Of a stretch of DNA of 64,000 nt, positions 18,201-26,766 are shown one piece after another. Position 1 is the stretch's first letter, and each line of letters begins with the position of its first letter. The translations under genes were made by a program, and so were the position numbers. The notes under the pieces are model-generated. The model saw nothing but the letters and a program-made list of their open reading frames with translations. It did no database searches and was not told the origin of the DNA. Source of the DNA: Mucilaginibacter ginsenosidivorans (GTDB taxonomy: Bacteria; Bacteroidota; Bacteroidia; Sphingobacteriales; Sphingobacteriaceae); assembly GCF_007971025.1 (NCBI RefSeq), contig NZ_CP042436.1, positions 2,666,001 through 2,730,000 on the forward strand, given 5' to 3'.

Positions 18201-21200
18201 CAGGGGTCTACCAGTCCACTATTATTTCGGGCTTAAACCACCCACTTGGGATCAGCATCGATCCGTCCGACAATTTATATATTGCTACCTATGTTTATAC
18301 ATCACCTTACACCAGTTCGGTAACAAAATATAACACTTCGGGTACATTGCTTATGACCCTGAACAACTCACAAATGGACCAGGCGGACGGTGTTGCGGTA
18401 GACGGTTCAGGAAATATTTATGTATTGAACCGTGCACAGGACCAGGCCGGTACCAACAAAGGCTACGTAACTAAATATAATTCGTCAGGTACTTACCTTG
18501 GGGTATTCAGCAGCGGGTACGAAGATCCTTTAGCTATTTCCTGCGACCCATCCGGTAACGTATTTGTTGCCGACTCGCACAATAACCAGGTTAAGATATA
18601 CAGCTCAAACGGTGTATTGCTTAATACCATCAGCGGCTTTAACGACGTGGAAGGTTTTGTGGCCGACGGCAACGGTAACCTCTATGTTTCGGATTTTACC
18701 AATAATACAGTTAAGGAATTTGCGGCAAACGGCGGGTATCGTATCAGTTCACCACTTCCATCGGGCTTGAGTTTCGACACTACAACAGGCGAGATCAGCG
18801 GAACACCTGCTGTTACATTTGGGCCAACAACGTATACTATAACTGCTTATAACATTACAGGCAGCGGTTCAACTACCGTAACCCTGTCGTGTGTTCAATC
18901 GAATGACTGGATAGGTGTGACAAGTACCGACTGGAATACGGCTTCAAACTGGAGGAGCGGTGTGGTGCCAAACAGTGCGCAATCAGCGCTCATCGGTGTT
19001 AACGAGTCATTTAACTATTTTCCGAATGTATTGACGGCGTCTGGTACAGTGAATGTTGGTTCGATACAATTTGGCAATGTTGGCAGCCAGTGGCCTGGTG
19101 TCAATGTAAATAGCGGAGCCACATTGAACGTGGTGGGCGCCATAACTTACCAAAGCGATGCAAGCTCGGGCCTGGGATACAATGCGACATTGACCGGTTC
19201 GGGAACAATAACAGCGAATAGCATAAGCGTTATTTCGAATACGACGCTGGGAAGTTCGTACACAAGTACGATGGCTTCGTCCGTTACTAACCTGAATATA
19301 GCTACCAATATAGCGTTAACGTCCACGGCTTCAGGTGCCACTACTTTTAATTCAACTTTTAACCTCACCGGGGGTACAACCGTGCTAACGGGTACTGTTC
19401 AAACTACAAATGCGTCGGGTACCACTTCAACTTTTGCCCTGGTGCCCACAACCGCAACCACATTAAAGCTGGCCAGCTCAACCGCGTTGTCTGGTTTGTC
19501 AGCCACCGGAACCAACGTTGTTACTTTTAATGCCACGAATGGGACTGTGGAATATTCGGGCGCGGCACAAACCGTTTACACGGCAACGGGCATTACTGGT
19601 TTGTCTTCGGGTGTCAGTTACCAGAATATTGCTTTTTCGGGCACAGGTATAAAAACAGCGTCGGGCAATTTGAATATTGCCGGTAATTTTACCAATACCC
19701 TTGCAAATGACGCGTCAAATTATGTCAACTTCACAGGTGCTACAGTTACATTTAACGGGACAACCCAAACTTTGAGCGCCGGATCGGGCAATGGTACGAC
19801 GTTTACCAACGTGAACTTTAGTGGAGCCGGGACAAAAACTATGAGCAGCGGTATGTTTTATATCTCAAAATCCGGTGTTTTGACCATGCAGGGCAGTAGC
19901 AGCTCCACTATTTTGGCTGCCAATGGTAATCTTACATTGCTCTCAGTGTCGTCGGGCTCGGCATCGATCGCTGCTATACCCACCGGGCCAAGCATTACAG
20001 GCACGGTAAATGTACAGCGTTATATAACGGGCGGCTCAGGCTATCGCAGCTACCGCCTTACATCGTCGCCGGTATACGCGGGAACGGTAAGCTCAAATAA
20101 TGTATATAGCATTAACTATTTGCAAAACAGTATTTACCTTACCGGCGATGCAGGAGGCGGGTTTGACAAAACAGGCAACCCGACGTTATACCTGTATCGT
20201 GAAGACATAACTCCTTCAAACGCTACATATATCAGCGGAAACTGGTGGGGTATCAGCAAGATCAATAACTCGCCTTCTTACACGTATTATCTTAATAGCG
20301 GTTCAACCGGTTATAATATTCCGGTAGGCAATGGTTATCTGTTCTTCTACCGTGGAAACAGGGCCGCAACAACAGTTGCCAATGAAACGGTAACTACCTA
20401 TACCCCGGGTTCGGTTGCACTTACCGCCTCCGGTACGCTTAACCAGGGCCAGGTAATAGTCCATCCGTGGAACAATGCAGCTTCGGCAACATTAAATTAC
20501 ACCGGTTCAGGCGCGGGCACAAATGCACTGGTACGTGGGTTCAATTTGGTTGGTAATCCCTATGCAAGTACTATCGATTGGGAATCGTTCAATACAACCA
20601 CCACCACAAGTGGCATATACGGCAGCAATGTTGGGACTACAGTATACGAATTAAACCCTTTGACAAGCAATTTTGATACTTATCAGAAAGGCGGCGTCTA
20701 TACTAATCACGGCCGCCGGTATATCGTAAGCGGTGAAGGCTTTTTTGTAGTTGCCAGCAACAGCAGCGCTCAGCTTATATTCAATGAGACATCTAAGTCT
20801 ACTGCGCAAAATACCGGGCTTAATCTCTTTATGTCGTCTAAGGATAACCTTGCTGCTTTAAGCAATAATATGATCGATCAGCATCTCCGTTTGCAAATGG
20901 CCATGGATACGATAAATACTGATGATATTTATATCGGTTTCAACTCAGCCGCAACCGAGAAGTTCATCAGCAACGAAGATGCGCCGTACAGGCAGGGAAG
21001 CGGGAAAGTAAGTTTATCAAGTATTTCGAGCGATGGCGTTAACCTTGCTATCAACAGGCTGCCTCTCCCTGCAGCCGCGAAGCAAACCGAAATCCCGTTG
21101 AACGTGACAGCCCGCACGCCCGGAGTTTATTCGCTTAATATGACCGAACTGGAAGCAATACCCCAGGTTTACCAGGTTTGGCTGATGGATAGTTATAAAA

Positions 21201-21919
21201 AGGATTCATTGGATATGCGTCACAACCAGACCTACGCATTTAATATTACCAGCGATACGACGACATTCGGCAAAAGCCGGTTTAAACTGGTGTTGCGCGA
21301 AGATCCTGCTCTAATGGTTCATTTGCTCAACTTCACTGCGGTTAAGGTTACGCAGGGATCGAAGGTGTCATGGACAACCGAAAATGAACAAAACTACACC
21401 CGCTTTACCGTTGAAAGAAGCACGGATGGCGGTGCAACGTTCAACGTGCTGGGTGGTACACCTTCTAATGCAACGGGGGTATATAACCTTTGGGATACTT
21501 CACCGGCTTCCAAAGACATGTATCGTTTGAAGATTGAAGACCTGAATGGTAATATTACTTATTCAAATGTGGTTACGCTTATGTATACGGAGAATGTGAA
21601 CGGCATTGCAAAAAGTAATATTTCCCTTTATCCGAATCCTGCCAAAAGCACCATCAACCTGACTATCAATGCTGCCTTCGGCTCAAGCCAGAAGATAAGT
21701 CAATCGGGCATCGGAATGACGAATCTTGCAGCCACACCGGTTACATCAGTTTACAATATAAGGATAGTTAGTTCCACCGGCGGCTTGATGAAAACTGCCA
21801 CAACTACACAAACCAATTGGCAAAACGATGTAAGCAGGTTGTTGCCGGGGACATATATCCTGCAGGTGGTTGATAACAACAACAATCTTGTAGGTGAGAC
21901 CACTTTTGTGAAATTATAA
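15257..21919 (+). CDS. Giant T9SS-secreted protein: nine Ig-like repeats, NHL propeller, sorting domain
   Basis: 2,220 residues from the ATG at 15257 (MKRSLLFSIIFLIVGSLFLGG, signal peptide); another ATG lies at 15248. After a Thr/Gly-rich first domain come nine He_PIG Ig-like repeats of about 85-90 residues. Each runs from ISYTPSTxTYxVGTxISxxTP through LPAGLSFNTSTGVISGTPT to ATTYTVTATN. The ninth is interrupted by about 255 residues of NHL propeller. Then follow an NW-rich domain (TSTDWNTASNWRSGVVPNS), beta-rich stretches, and a type IX secretion C-terminal domain (ISLYPNPAKSTINLTI ... GTYILQVVD). It is expected on the cell surface or secreted, as an adhesin or carbohydrate-binding scaffold. 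No catalytic residues are recognised. It stands alone between convergent and divergent neighbours. Confidence 0.88.
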   Translation: MKRSLLFSIIFLIVGSLFLGGTTFASTKRVTNISYGSQTGTATAGTGTSVTYTITVTEGSTFGFGTSSDDILLTWAGGTPTGVTWLFSSSQTMGGGVTTTTPTFTPSGSNTTITFTVTTSNSTPAGTYPFTLKFTDNNGGGGPWTSSGLDLTVDGGVPTISYTGSPFSYYAGQAISSLTPTVTNSPTSYSISPALPAGLSFSTSTGVISGTPTASSSATTYTVTATNASGSSNTTINITVLSPTISYTGSPYTYLTGTTISSLTPTVTGSPSSYSIGTALPAGLSFNTSTGVISGTPTTTSASTVYTVTANYAAGVTATTTINITVNLGPPNISYTPATKSYPSGTAISTWSPVNTGGAAVSWSVSPGLPAGLSLNTGTGDITGTPTTVSSATTYTVTATNVAGSSSTSITITILPVPPVISYTPSSNTYTVGTAISSWTPVNTGGAATSWSASPSLPTGLSFNTSTGAISGTPTVTDTATFTITATNAGGSGTATINITVLPKAPVISYSPSTVTYTVGTSISPLSPTNTGGPADTYSIGPSLPAGLSFNTTTGVISGTPTTTSPATTYVISADNDKGTSTTSVTITCNNPSVPNISYSPSTKTAVVGTAITAWTPTNSGGTATSWSINTPLPAGLSFNTSTGAITGTPTATSSATTYTVTATNAAGSASTTITLTVNPQAPVISYTPSTNTYSVGATISSLTPANTGGAATSWAITAGGALPSGLSFNTSTGVISGTPTATKASTTYTITATNATGSGNTTVTISVNNNAPNISYSPGTVTYSVGTTITPASPTNSGGAASTWAITAGGSLPSGLSLNTSTGVISGTPTAVFPTTTFTIKATNSSGNSSTNLIITVSPHAPVISYTPSTNVYRLNATIPNLDPTNTGGAVTGYSYSPSGTSLTGASLSGPSLMTIDASGNIYVANYYNKTISKYNSSNVYVGTYTSGKTFTNPEGIVFDSAGNCYVEDTGAGAIYKFNSSGVYQSTIISGLNHPLGISIDPSDNLYIATYVYTSPYTSSVTKYNTSGTLLMTLNNSQMDQADGVAVDGSGNIYVLNRAQDQAGTNKGYVTKYNSSGTYLGVFSSGYEDPLAISCDPSGNVFVADSHNNQVKIYSSNGVLLNTISGFNDVEGFVADGNGNLYVSDFTNNTVKEFAANGGYRISSPLPSGLSFDTTTGEISGTPAVTFGPTTYTITAYNITGSGSTTVTLSCVQSNDWIGVTSTDWNTASNWRSGVVPNSAQSALIGVNESFNYFPNVLTASGTVNVGSIQFGNVGSQWPGVNVNSGATLNVVGAITYQSDASSGLGYNATLTGSGTITANSISVISNTTLGSSYTSTMASSVTNLNIATNIALTSTASGATTFNSTFNLTGGTTVLTGTVQTTNASGTTSTFALVPTTATTLKLASSTALSGLSATGTNVVTFNATNGTVEYSGAAQTVYTATGITGLSSGVSYQNIAFSGTGIKTASGNLNIAGNFTNTLANDASNYVNFTGATVTFNGTTQTLSAGSGNGTTFTNVNFSGAGTKTMSSGMFYISKSGVLTMQGSSSSTILAANGNLTLLSVSSGSASIAAIPTGPSITGTVNVQRYITGGSGYRSYRLTSSPVYAGTVSSNNVYSINYLQNSIYLTGDAGGGFDKTGNPTLYLYREDITPSNATYISGNWWGISKINNSPSYTYYLNSGSTGYNIPVGNGYLFFYRGNRAATTVANETVTTYTPGSVALTASGTLNQGQVIVHPWNNAASATLNYTGSGAGTNALVRGFNLVGNPYASTIDWESFNTTTTTSGIYGSNVGTTVYELNPLTSNFDTYQKGGVYTNHGRRYIVSGEGFFVVASNSSAQLIFNETSKSTAQNTGLNLFMSSKDNLAALSNNMIDQHLRLQMAMDTINTDDIYIGFNSAATEKFISNEDAPYRQGSGKVSLSSISSDGVNLAINRLPLPAAAKQTEIPLNVTARTPGVYSLNMTELEAIPQVYQVWLMDSYKKDSLDMRHNQTYAFNITSDTTTFGKSRFKLVLREDPALMVHLLNFTAVKVTQGSKVSWTTENEQNYTRFTVERSTDGGATFNVLGGTPSNATGVYNLWDTSPASKDMYRLKIEDLNGNITYSNVVTLMYTENVNGIAKSNISLYPNPAKSTINLTINAAFGSSQKISQSGIGMTNLAATPVTSVYNIRIVSSTGGLMKTATTTQTNWQNDVSRLLPGTYILQVVDNNNNLVGETTFVKL
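15725..18897 (+). repeat. Nine tandem He_PIG repeat units in coding DNA
   Basis: Nine units of about 260 bp encode near-identical He_PIG domains. Units 3-8 are the most alike at the protein level (LPxGLSFNTSTGVISGTPT recurs in almost every one). Codon choice differs between units, so recent DNA-level duplication is not obvious. The ninth unit (17840-18897) is split at about 17960 and resumes at about 18731. Confidence 0.85.
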
Positions 21920-21979
21920 ACCTGAACATTTAACGCGGGATAGGGGCGGGCGTAAGTTTATTCCTTTTTTTGTGTCCCC

Positions 21980-23020
21980 TCAATTAGATAGCGCTGCTGT
22001 GGATGTCGATTCTCTCACATCAAGCTTTGACGGACAGATGATTCTTTCATTTTTGATAAAAGTATCTCTTTCAATCGAATTGCAGATAAGGCTGGCGGCT
22101 TGTTGCCCGATTTCAAAGGCGGGCTGAGTAATGGTACTTAAAGATGGGGACAAAAGAGATGCGTACAAAAGATTCGAAAAACAAACGATTTTCAATTGGT
22201 CGGGCATCACAATGCCCAATTGCTTGCAGGCATTATACATTGGGATGGTCAGCAATTCAACAGAAGCGACGATACCATCGGGACGATGATGCGGACTTGA
22301 TAAAAGTATTCTAATTGCTTCCTCACTTTTTGTTTTATCTGTGGGTATCTGGTAAACATTTTTCGAAGGGTCCTCAACGTTGTTTTCGTGAAGTGCCCTG
22401 ATAAATCCATCCATTCTCTTTCGCAGGATAGACAGCCCTTCCGATATAGAAAGGAAATAAATTTTTTTGCAGCCTTGTTCTACCAGGTGCCGGGCGGCAA
22501 TATAACCGCCTTCAAAATCATCGGTTACTACTTTACCTGCCTCAATATCATCTGCTACCCTATCAAAAAAAACCAGGGGAATACCGTAATCGACCAGCTT
22601 TTTCAGATGACAGTTATCAGTAGTCTCCCTGCACACCGATATCAGGACCCCATCTACCCGTCCATCCGACAGGACTTTAATGATCTCCTCCTCTTTCGAC
22701 CGGAGGTCGTTCGTTATGTAGACGTTAATATGATAACCTTTTTCCTGGGTTACCGCTTCGATACCCTTTATGGCCAGTGAAAAGAAACTATCTACAATTT
22801 CCGGAACAATAACGGCGACGGTCCTGCTTTTCCTGCTCTTGAGCCCGCTCGCAAAATGATTCGGTATATAGTTAAGTTCCTGCGCAGCTGCCAATACTTT
22901 CGCCTTGGTTGCAACGCTGATCTCATGGCTATCCTTCAATGCTTTGGAGACAGTACCTTTTGATAAACCAAGCTTTTCAGCAAGGAGTTTGATGGAAGTA
23001 TTGCTTTGAAAACCACTCAT
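21980..23020 (-). CDS. LacI-family transcriptional regulator of the PUL
   Basis: 346 residues. Residues 8-55 are the LacI helix-turn-helix and hinge (TSIKLLAEKLGLSKGTVSKALKDS, LNYIPNHFASGLKSRKS). The rest is a periplasmic-binding-protein-like effector domain (VAVIVPEIVDSFFSLAIKGIE, GVLISVCRE, PLVFFDRVADD, VTDDFEGGYIAARHLVEQGC, PDQLKIVCFSN, LSTITQPAFEIGQQAA). It stands divergent to the VCBS/SusCD operon with a LacI-type operator between them (23152-23167), so it probably senses a sugar released by the locus and controls both units. It converges on the giant gene with 60 bp between stops. Confidence 0.93.
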   Translation of the reverse strand: MSGFQSNTSIKLLAEKLGLSKGTVSKALKDSHEISVATKAKVLAAAQELNYIPNHFASGLKSRKSRTVAVIVPEIVDSFFSLAIKGIEAVTQEKGYHINVYITNDLRSKEEEIIKVLSDGRVDGVLISVCRETTDNCHLKKLVDYGIPLVFFDRVADDIEAGKVVTDDFEGGYIAARHLVEQGCKKIYFLSISEGLSILRKRMDGFIRALHENNVEDPSKNVYQIPTDKTKSEEAIRILLSSPHHRPDGIVASVELLTIPMYNACKQLGIVMPDQLKIVCFSNLLYASLLSPSLSTITQPAFEIGQQAASLICNSIERDTFIKNERIICPSKLDVRESTSTAALSN

Positions 23021-23107
23021 TAGGTCCGGAAGGAGTTATAAAAGTATAACAAGTTATCAAAATAATATTAAAAAACAATAGATCATGATCGAAGCCTTAC
23101 TTTATTT

Positions 23108-23140
23108 ATCTTTTTAAAAAGATTTTGATCTTTTTAAAAA
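23108..23140. repeat. Two A/T-tract direct repeats, 20 bp apart
   Basis: The 13-mer ATCTTTTTAAAAA occurs at 23108-23120 and 23128-23140. The start-to-start spacing is 20 bp, about two helical turns, which should give in-phase bending. It lies between the regulator and the PUL operon, 12 bp from the LacI-type operator. Confidence 0.6.
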
Positions 23141-23151
23141 ATTACACACAA

Positions 23152-23167
23152 ACGCAACCGGTTTCGT
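23152..23167. promoter_or_regulatory. LacI-family operator
   Basis: ACGCAACC-GGTTTCGT is a 16-bp dyad with one mismatch and the central CCGG/AACCGGTT typical of LacI-family operators (CGnAAnCGnTTnCG-like). It is placed between the divergent LacI gene and the VCBS gene, about 145 bp from each start. Confidence 0.7.
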
Positions 23168-23310
23168 AAATAAATTCGCTTACTCACGGCGAATTTGTCT
23201 TATCAAAAATTACATTCGTATAGCAAAACTAGCGGATTGCAAGTAGTTGAGCCACAAAAATGAATAAAGAATTAGTGTATAATTTACAATAAGTGTTGCC
23301 CTGACATGTA

Positions 23311-26300
23311 ATGAAATCTCTACTAAAACTATTTCTTATTCTTTATTGCTTGTCGTTGTTTGCGTGCACACGCAAACCGGGTACGGTGTTCACCGAGGTC
23401 AAACCTTCCTATTCAAATATTAATTTCAGGAATGATATAGAAGAAACCAAAGAGCAAAATATCCTTACCTACGAGTATTTATATAACGGCGGCGGAGTTG
23501 CCGTCGGCGATTTGAATAACGATGGCTTGCCCGATGTTTTTTTTACCGGCAATATGTCGCCAAATAAACTTTATCTCAATAAAGGCAACTTCAAATTTGA
23601 AGACATCACTGACCGGGCCGGCGTTAAGGGTCGCGATAGGTGGAAAACCGGGGTGGTAATGGCCGATGTGAACGGCGACGGGCTGATGGATATTTATGTT
23701 TGCTATTCGGGCGTCGGTAGCGACGCAGCAAGAGCAAACGAATTATACATTAACAACGGCAGCAAAAATGGCATCCCCACGTTTACCGAAAGCGCTAAGA
23801 CCTATGGTTTGGACGCTGCGGGCACTTTTTCAACCTCGGCTGTTTTTTTTGATATGGATAACGACGGCGACCTGGACATGTTCCTGGTCGACCATGCGAA
23901 TGAGTTTTTCAACCCTTTTTTCAATACTGAAAAACTCCGGAAGACGAGAAATGCAAAATTTGGGAACAGGCTGTACAGGAACGATAACGGCCATTTTACC
24001 GACATAAGCGAGCAGGCGCATATTGATGGAAGTGGACTCAATTTCAGCCTAAGTGCTTCGGTAAGTGACATTAACGGCGACGGGTGGCCGGATATTTATG
24101 TTACAAATGACTATGATGAACGCGATTTTTTATACCTGAATAACCACGATGGGACTTTCAGGGAGGTATTGACCAAAGCAACCAGGCACATTTCGGAATT
24201 CGCCATGGGTAGCGACATAGCGGATTTCAATAACGACAACCGCCCGGATGTTGTGGAATTGGACATGCTGCCCGAGGACAATCATCGGCAAAAACTGCTG
24301 CGTGGGGCCGATAATTATGATAAATTTCAGTTGCTGGTAGAACATGGTTTCCATAAACAGCTGATGCGGAATTCCCTGCAGCTTAATAATGGGAACAATG
24401 CCGATGGTACCCCTGTATTATCTGAAATAGGACAGATGGCCGGTGTATCGAACACCGACTGGAGTTGGGCGCCGCTTTTCGCCGACCTGGACAATGATGG
24501 CTGGAAAGACCTCTTTGTCACCAATGGTATCCTGAAGGATATGACAAACCTCGACTTTGTGAAGTATTCGTCGGGCTATTCGCCGCAGTACATTAAGGAA
24601 AAACAGGATAAAAGCGAGATATGGGAGCTGGTTAAAAAGATGCCTACAACCATGCTGACCAATTACCTTTTCAAAAATAGCGGGAATTTAACATTTGCAA
24701 ACGTTACTGCCGATTGGGGGCTTACCAAATTGGGCGTAAGCAACGGTGCTGTTTATGCTGACCTGGATGGTGATGGCGACCTGGACCTTGTCATCAATCA
24801 GCTGGACGGTGTTGCCACAGTTTATAGGAATAACACTTCGGAACAGTCAAAAAAACCTGCCTTTTTACGCCTTCAACTTAAAGGCGCTAACAAAAACACA
24901 TCGGGCATTGGCGCTAAGGTTTACGTAACAACTACGCACAACAACCAATTCCAGGAGCAATATTTCAACAGGGGTTTTCAGTCCTCGGTCGACCCGGTTT
25001 TGCACTTTGGCTTGGGAAAAGACAGTATTGTACAGTCATTAAAGGTGGTGTGGCCGACCGGTGAAGTATCTGAGTTAAAGAATATCAAAGCCGACCGCTT
25101 AATTGTAGTTGAGCAAAAAAATGCCACACCGGGTAAAAGTGCACCCGCTACTGACAACGAAAATACTAAACCCCTGTTTAAAGACGTAACGGCAACATCG
25201 GGAATTAACTTTACCGATAAGGCATCGTCTTACGTCGATTTTAAAATATCCCCACTGCTGCCTTACCAGGTTTCAAAGATGGGACCCTGCATCGCTAAAG
25301 CCGACGTAAACGGTGATGGATTGGAAGATCTGTTTATTGGCGCGGGTGTGGGCCAGTCCAGCCAGCTTTATCTTCAAACGCGCGATGGGCATTTTGTACT
25401 TGCGCCATCTCAACCATGGAATAACAACACGCTTCCTTTCAATGCTGATGCTTTGTTTTTTGATGCGGATGGTGACGGGGATATGGACCTGTACCTGGTA
25501 AGTGGCGGCGCTGAATATCCGTCGGGAAACGAGAATTACCAGGACCGGATATTTGAAAATGATGGCAAGGGCAATTTTAAACAAGTTTTGAATGCCCTGC
25601 CCAAAGAATTCATCAGCGCGAGTTGTGCCCGCGCAGCAGATATTGATCATGACGGGAAACCCGATCTTTTCATCGGTGGCAGGTACAAGCCGGGCATGTT
25701 CCCAATGGCGCCTTCGAGCTACATACTGAAAAATATCAGCCGCAAAGGGAATATCCAATTTGAGGTAGATAATTCTCAAAAAGATGCTACGCTCCGCAAT
25801 CCCGGCATGGTGACGGACGCCGTTTGGGTTGACCTGAATAAAGACGGATGGATGGACCTGGTTATAGCCGGGCAGTTTATGCCAGTCACGGTATTTGAAA
25901 ATCAGAAAGGATCGCTGGTTAACCAGACTAAGGAATACGGTCTTTCCGGGACGAATGGATGGTGGAGCCGTATAGTCGCTACGGATTTGGACGGAGATGG
26001 TAATGTCGACCTGGTTGTAGGGAACCTGGGATTGAACACCCAGCTTAAAGCTTCCGCAACCGAGCCCGTTACCATTACTTGTTCCGACTTTAACAACGAC
26101 GGGTTGATGCTGCCGGTTTTGTGTTACTATATCCAGGGCAAAAGCTATCCTTATTACACCCGCGATGAACTAATGGATCAAATGCCCTGGTTGCAAAAGA
26201 AATTCGCGCGTTACGCCGACTTCGCAGATGCACAGTTGACTGATCTTTTCCCGCCGGAAAAACTTGCCGCAGCCACAACCGTGAAGATCAATATGCTGGA

Positions 26301-26667
26301 ATCTGTTGCGCTCAAAAATTCTGGTAATCATCATTTTACCATAAAAAAATTACCGTCTTCGGCGCAAACAAGTATGGTTAACGGTATTGTGCCGGGAGAT
26401 ATCGACCCGAACGGGAAAAAGGACATTATCGTGGCGGGTAATTTCTATCCGTTCCGGGTACAGTTTGGCCCGTTGGATGCCGGTATCGGGACCATCTTAA
26501 GGACAGACGGAAAAGGGGGCTTTTCATCCGCCGGATATTACGAAACGGGTTTAAATATAGGCGGTGATGTCAGGAACCTGGTACGGGTTAATAACGCAAA
26601 GGAGGGCTATTGGCTGATTGCCGCTAAAAGTAATGATGCGATACAAGTTTGGGAGAGGGACCATTAG
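23311..26667 (+). CDS. VCBS/FG-GAP repeat lipoprotein with ASPIC domain
   Basis: 1,118 residues. Lipoprotein signal (MKSLLKLFLILYCLSLFAC). Many FG-GAP/VCBS blades with Ca-binding loops of the form DxNxDGxxD (DLNNDGLPD, DVNGDGLMD, DMDNDGDLD, DINGDGWPD, DLDGDGDLD, DVNGDGLED and others) build one or two beta propellers. An ASPIC/UnbV domain lies at about 515-605 (RLQLKGANKNTSGIGAKV, VVWPTGE). Such proteins (CRTAC1 family) commonly sit beside SusCD pairs in Sphingobacteriaceae, and are probably surface glycan-binding or scaffolding lipoproteins. It is the first gene of the operon and 99 bp ahead of SusC. Confidence 0.9.
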   Translation: MKSLLKLFLILYCLSLFACTRKPGTVFTEVKPSYSNINFRNDIEETKEQNILTYEYLYNGGGVAVGDLNNDGLPDVFFTGNMSPNKLYLNKGNFKFEDITDRAGVKGRDRWKTGVVMADVNGDGLMDIYVCYSGVGSDAARANELYINNGSKNGIPTFTESAKTYGLDAAGTFSTSAVFFDMDNDGDLDMFLVDHANEFFNPFFNTEKLRKTRNAKFGNRLYRNDNGHFTDISEQAHIDGSGLNFSLSASVSDINGDGWPDIYVTNDYDERDFLYLNNHDGTFREVLTKATRHISEFAMGSDIADFNNDNRPDVVELDMLPEDNHRQKLLRGADNYDKFQLLVEHGFHKQLMRNSLQLNNGNNADGTPVLSEIGQMAGVSNTDWSWAPLFADLDNDGWKDLFVTNGILKDMTNLDFVKYSSGYSPQYIKEKQDKSEIWELVKKMPTTMLTNYLFKNSGNLTFANVTADWGLTKLGVSNGAVYADLDGDGDLDLVINQLDGVATVYRNNTSEQSKKPAFLRLQLKGANKNTSGIGAKVYVTTTHNNQFQEQYFNRGFQSSVDPVLHFGLGKDSIVQSLKVVWPTGEVSELKNIKADRLIVVEQKNATPGKSAPATDNENTKPLFKDVTATSGINFTDKASSYVDFKISPLLPYQVSKMGPCIAKADVNGDGLEDLFIGAGVGQSSQLYLQTRDGHFVLAPSQPWNNNTLPFNADALFFDADGDGDMDLYLVSGGAEYPSGNENYQDRIFENDGKGNFKQVLNALPKEFISASCARAADIDHDGKPDLFIGGRYKPGMFPMAPSSYILKNISRKGNIQFEVDNSQKDATLRNPGMVTDAVWVDLNKDGWMDLVIAGQFMPVTVFENQKGSLVNQTKEYGLSGTNGWWSRIVATDLDGDGNVDLVVGNLGLNTQLKASATEPVTITCSDFNNDGLMLPVLCYYIQGKSYPYYTRDELMDQMPWLQKKFARYADFADAQLTDLFPPEKLAAATTVKINMLESVALKNSGNHHFTIKKLPSSAQTSMVNGIVPGDIDPNGKKDIIVAGNFYPFRVQFGPLDAGIGTILRTDGKGGFSSAGYYETGLNIGGDVRNLVRVNNAKEGYWLIAAKSNDAIQVWERDH

Positions 26668-26766
26668 AAACAAAGCATGAATTGAATTAAAACAGATTGA
26701 AATAACTATCCAACCACATATTCACTAATTAATTATTAATAACCTTTTGAAATAAAACCAAACTCC

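Noticed and set aside
15725..18897. Tandem repeats that might be a CRISPR-like array
   Set aside because: The 260-bp units encode Ig domains in frame; there are no short repeats with unique spacers.
25273..25779. 168-codon frame on the minus strand inside the VCBS gene
   Set aside because: It is the antisense shadow of a GC-rich repeat gene with strong coding character on the plus strand.
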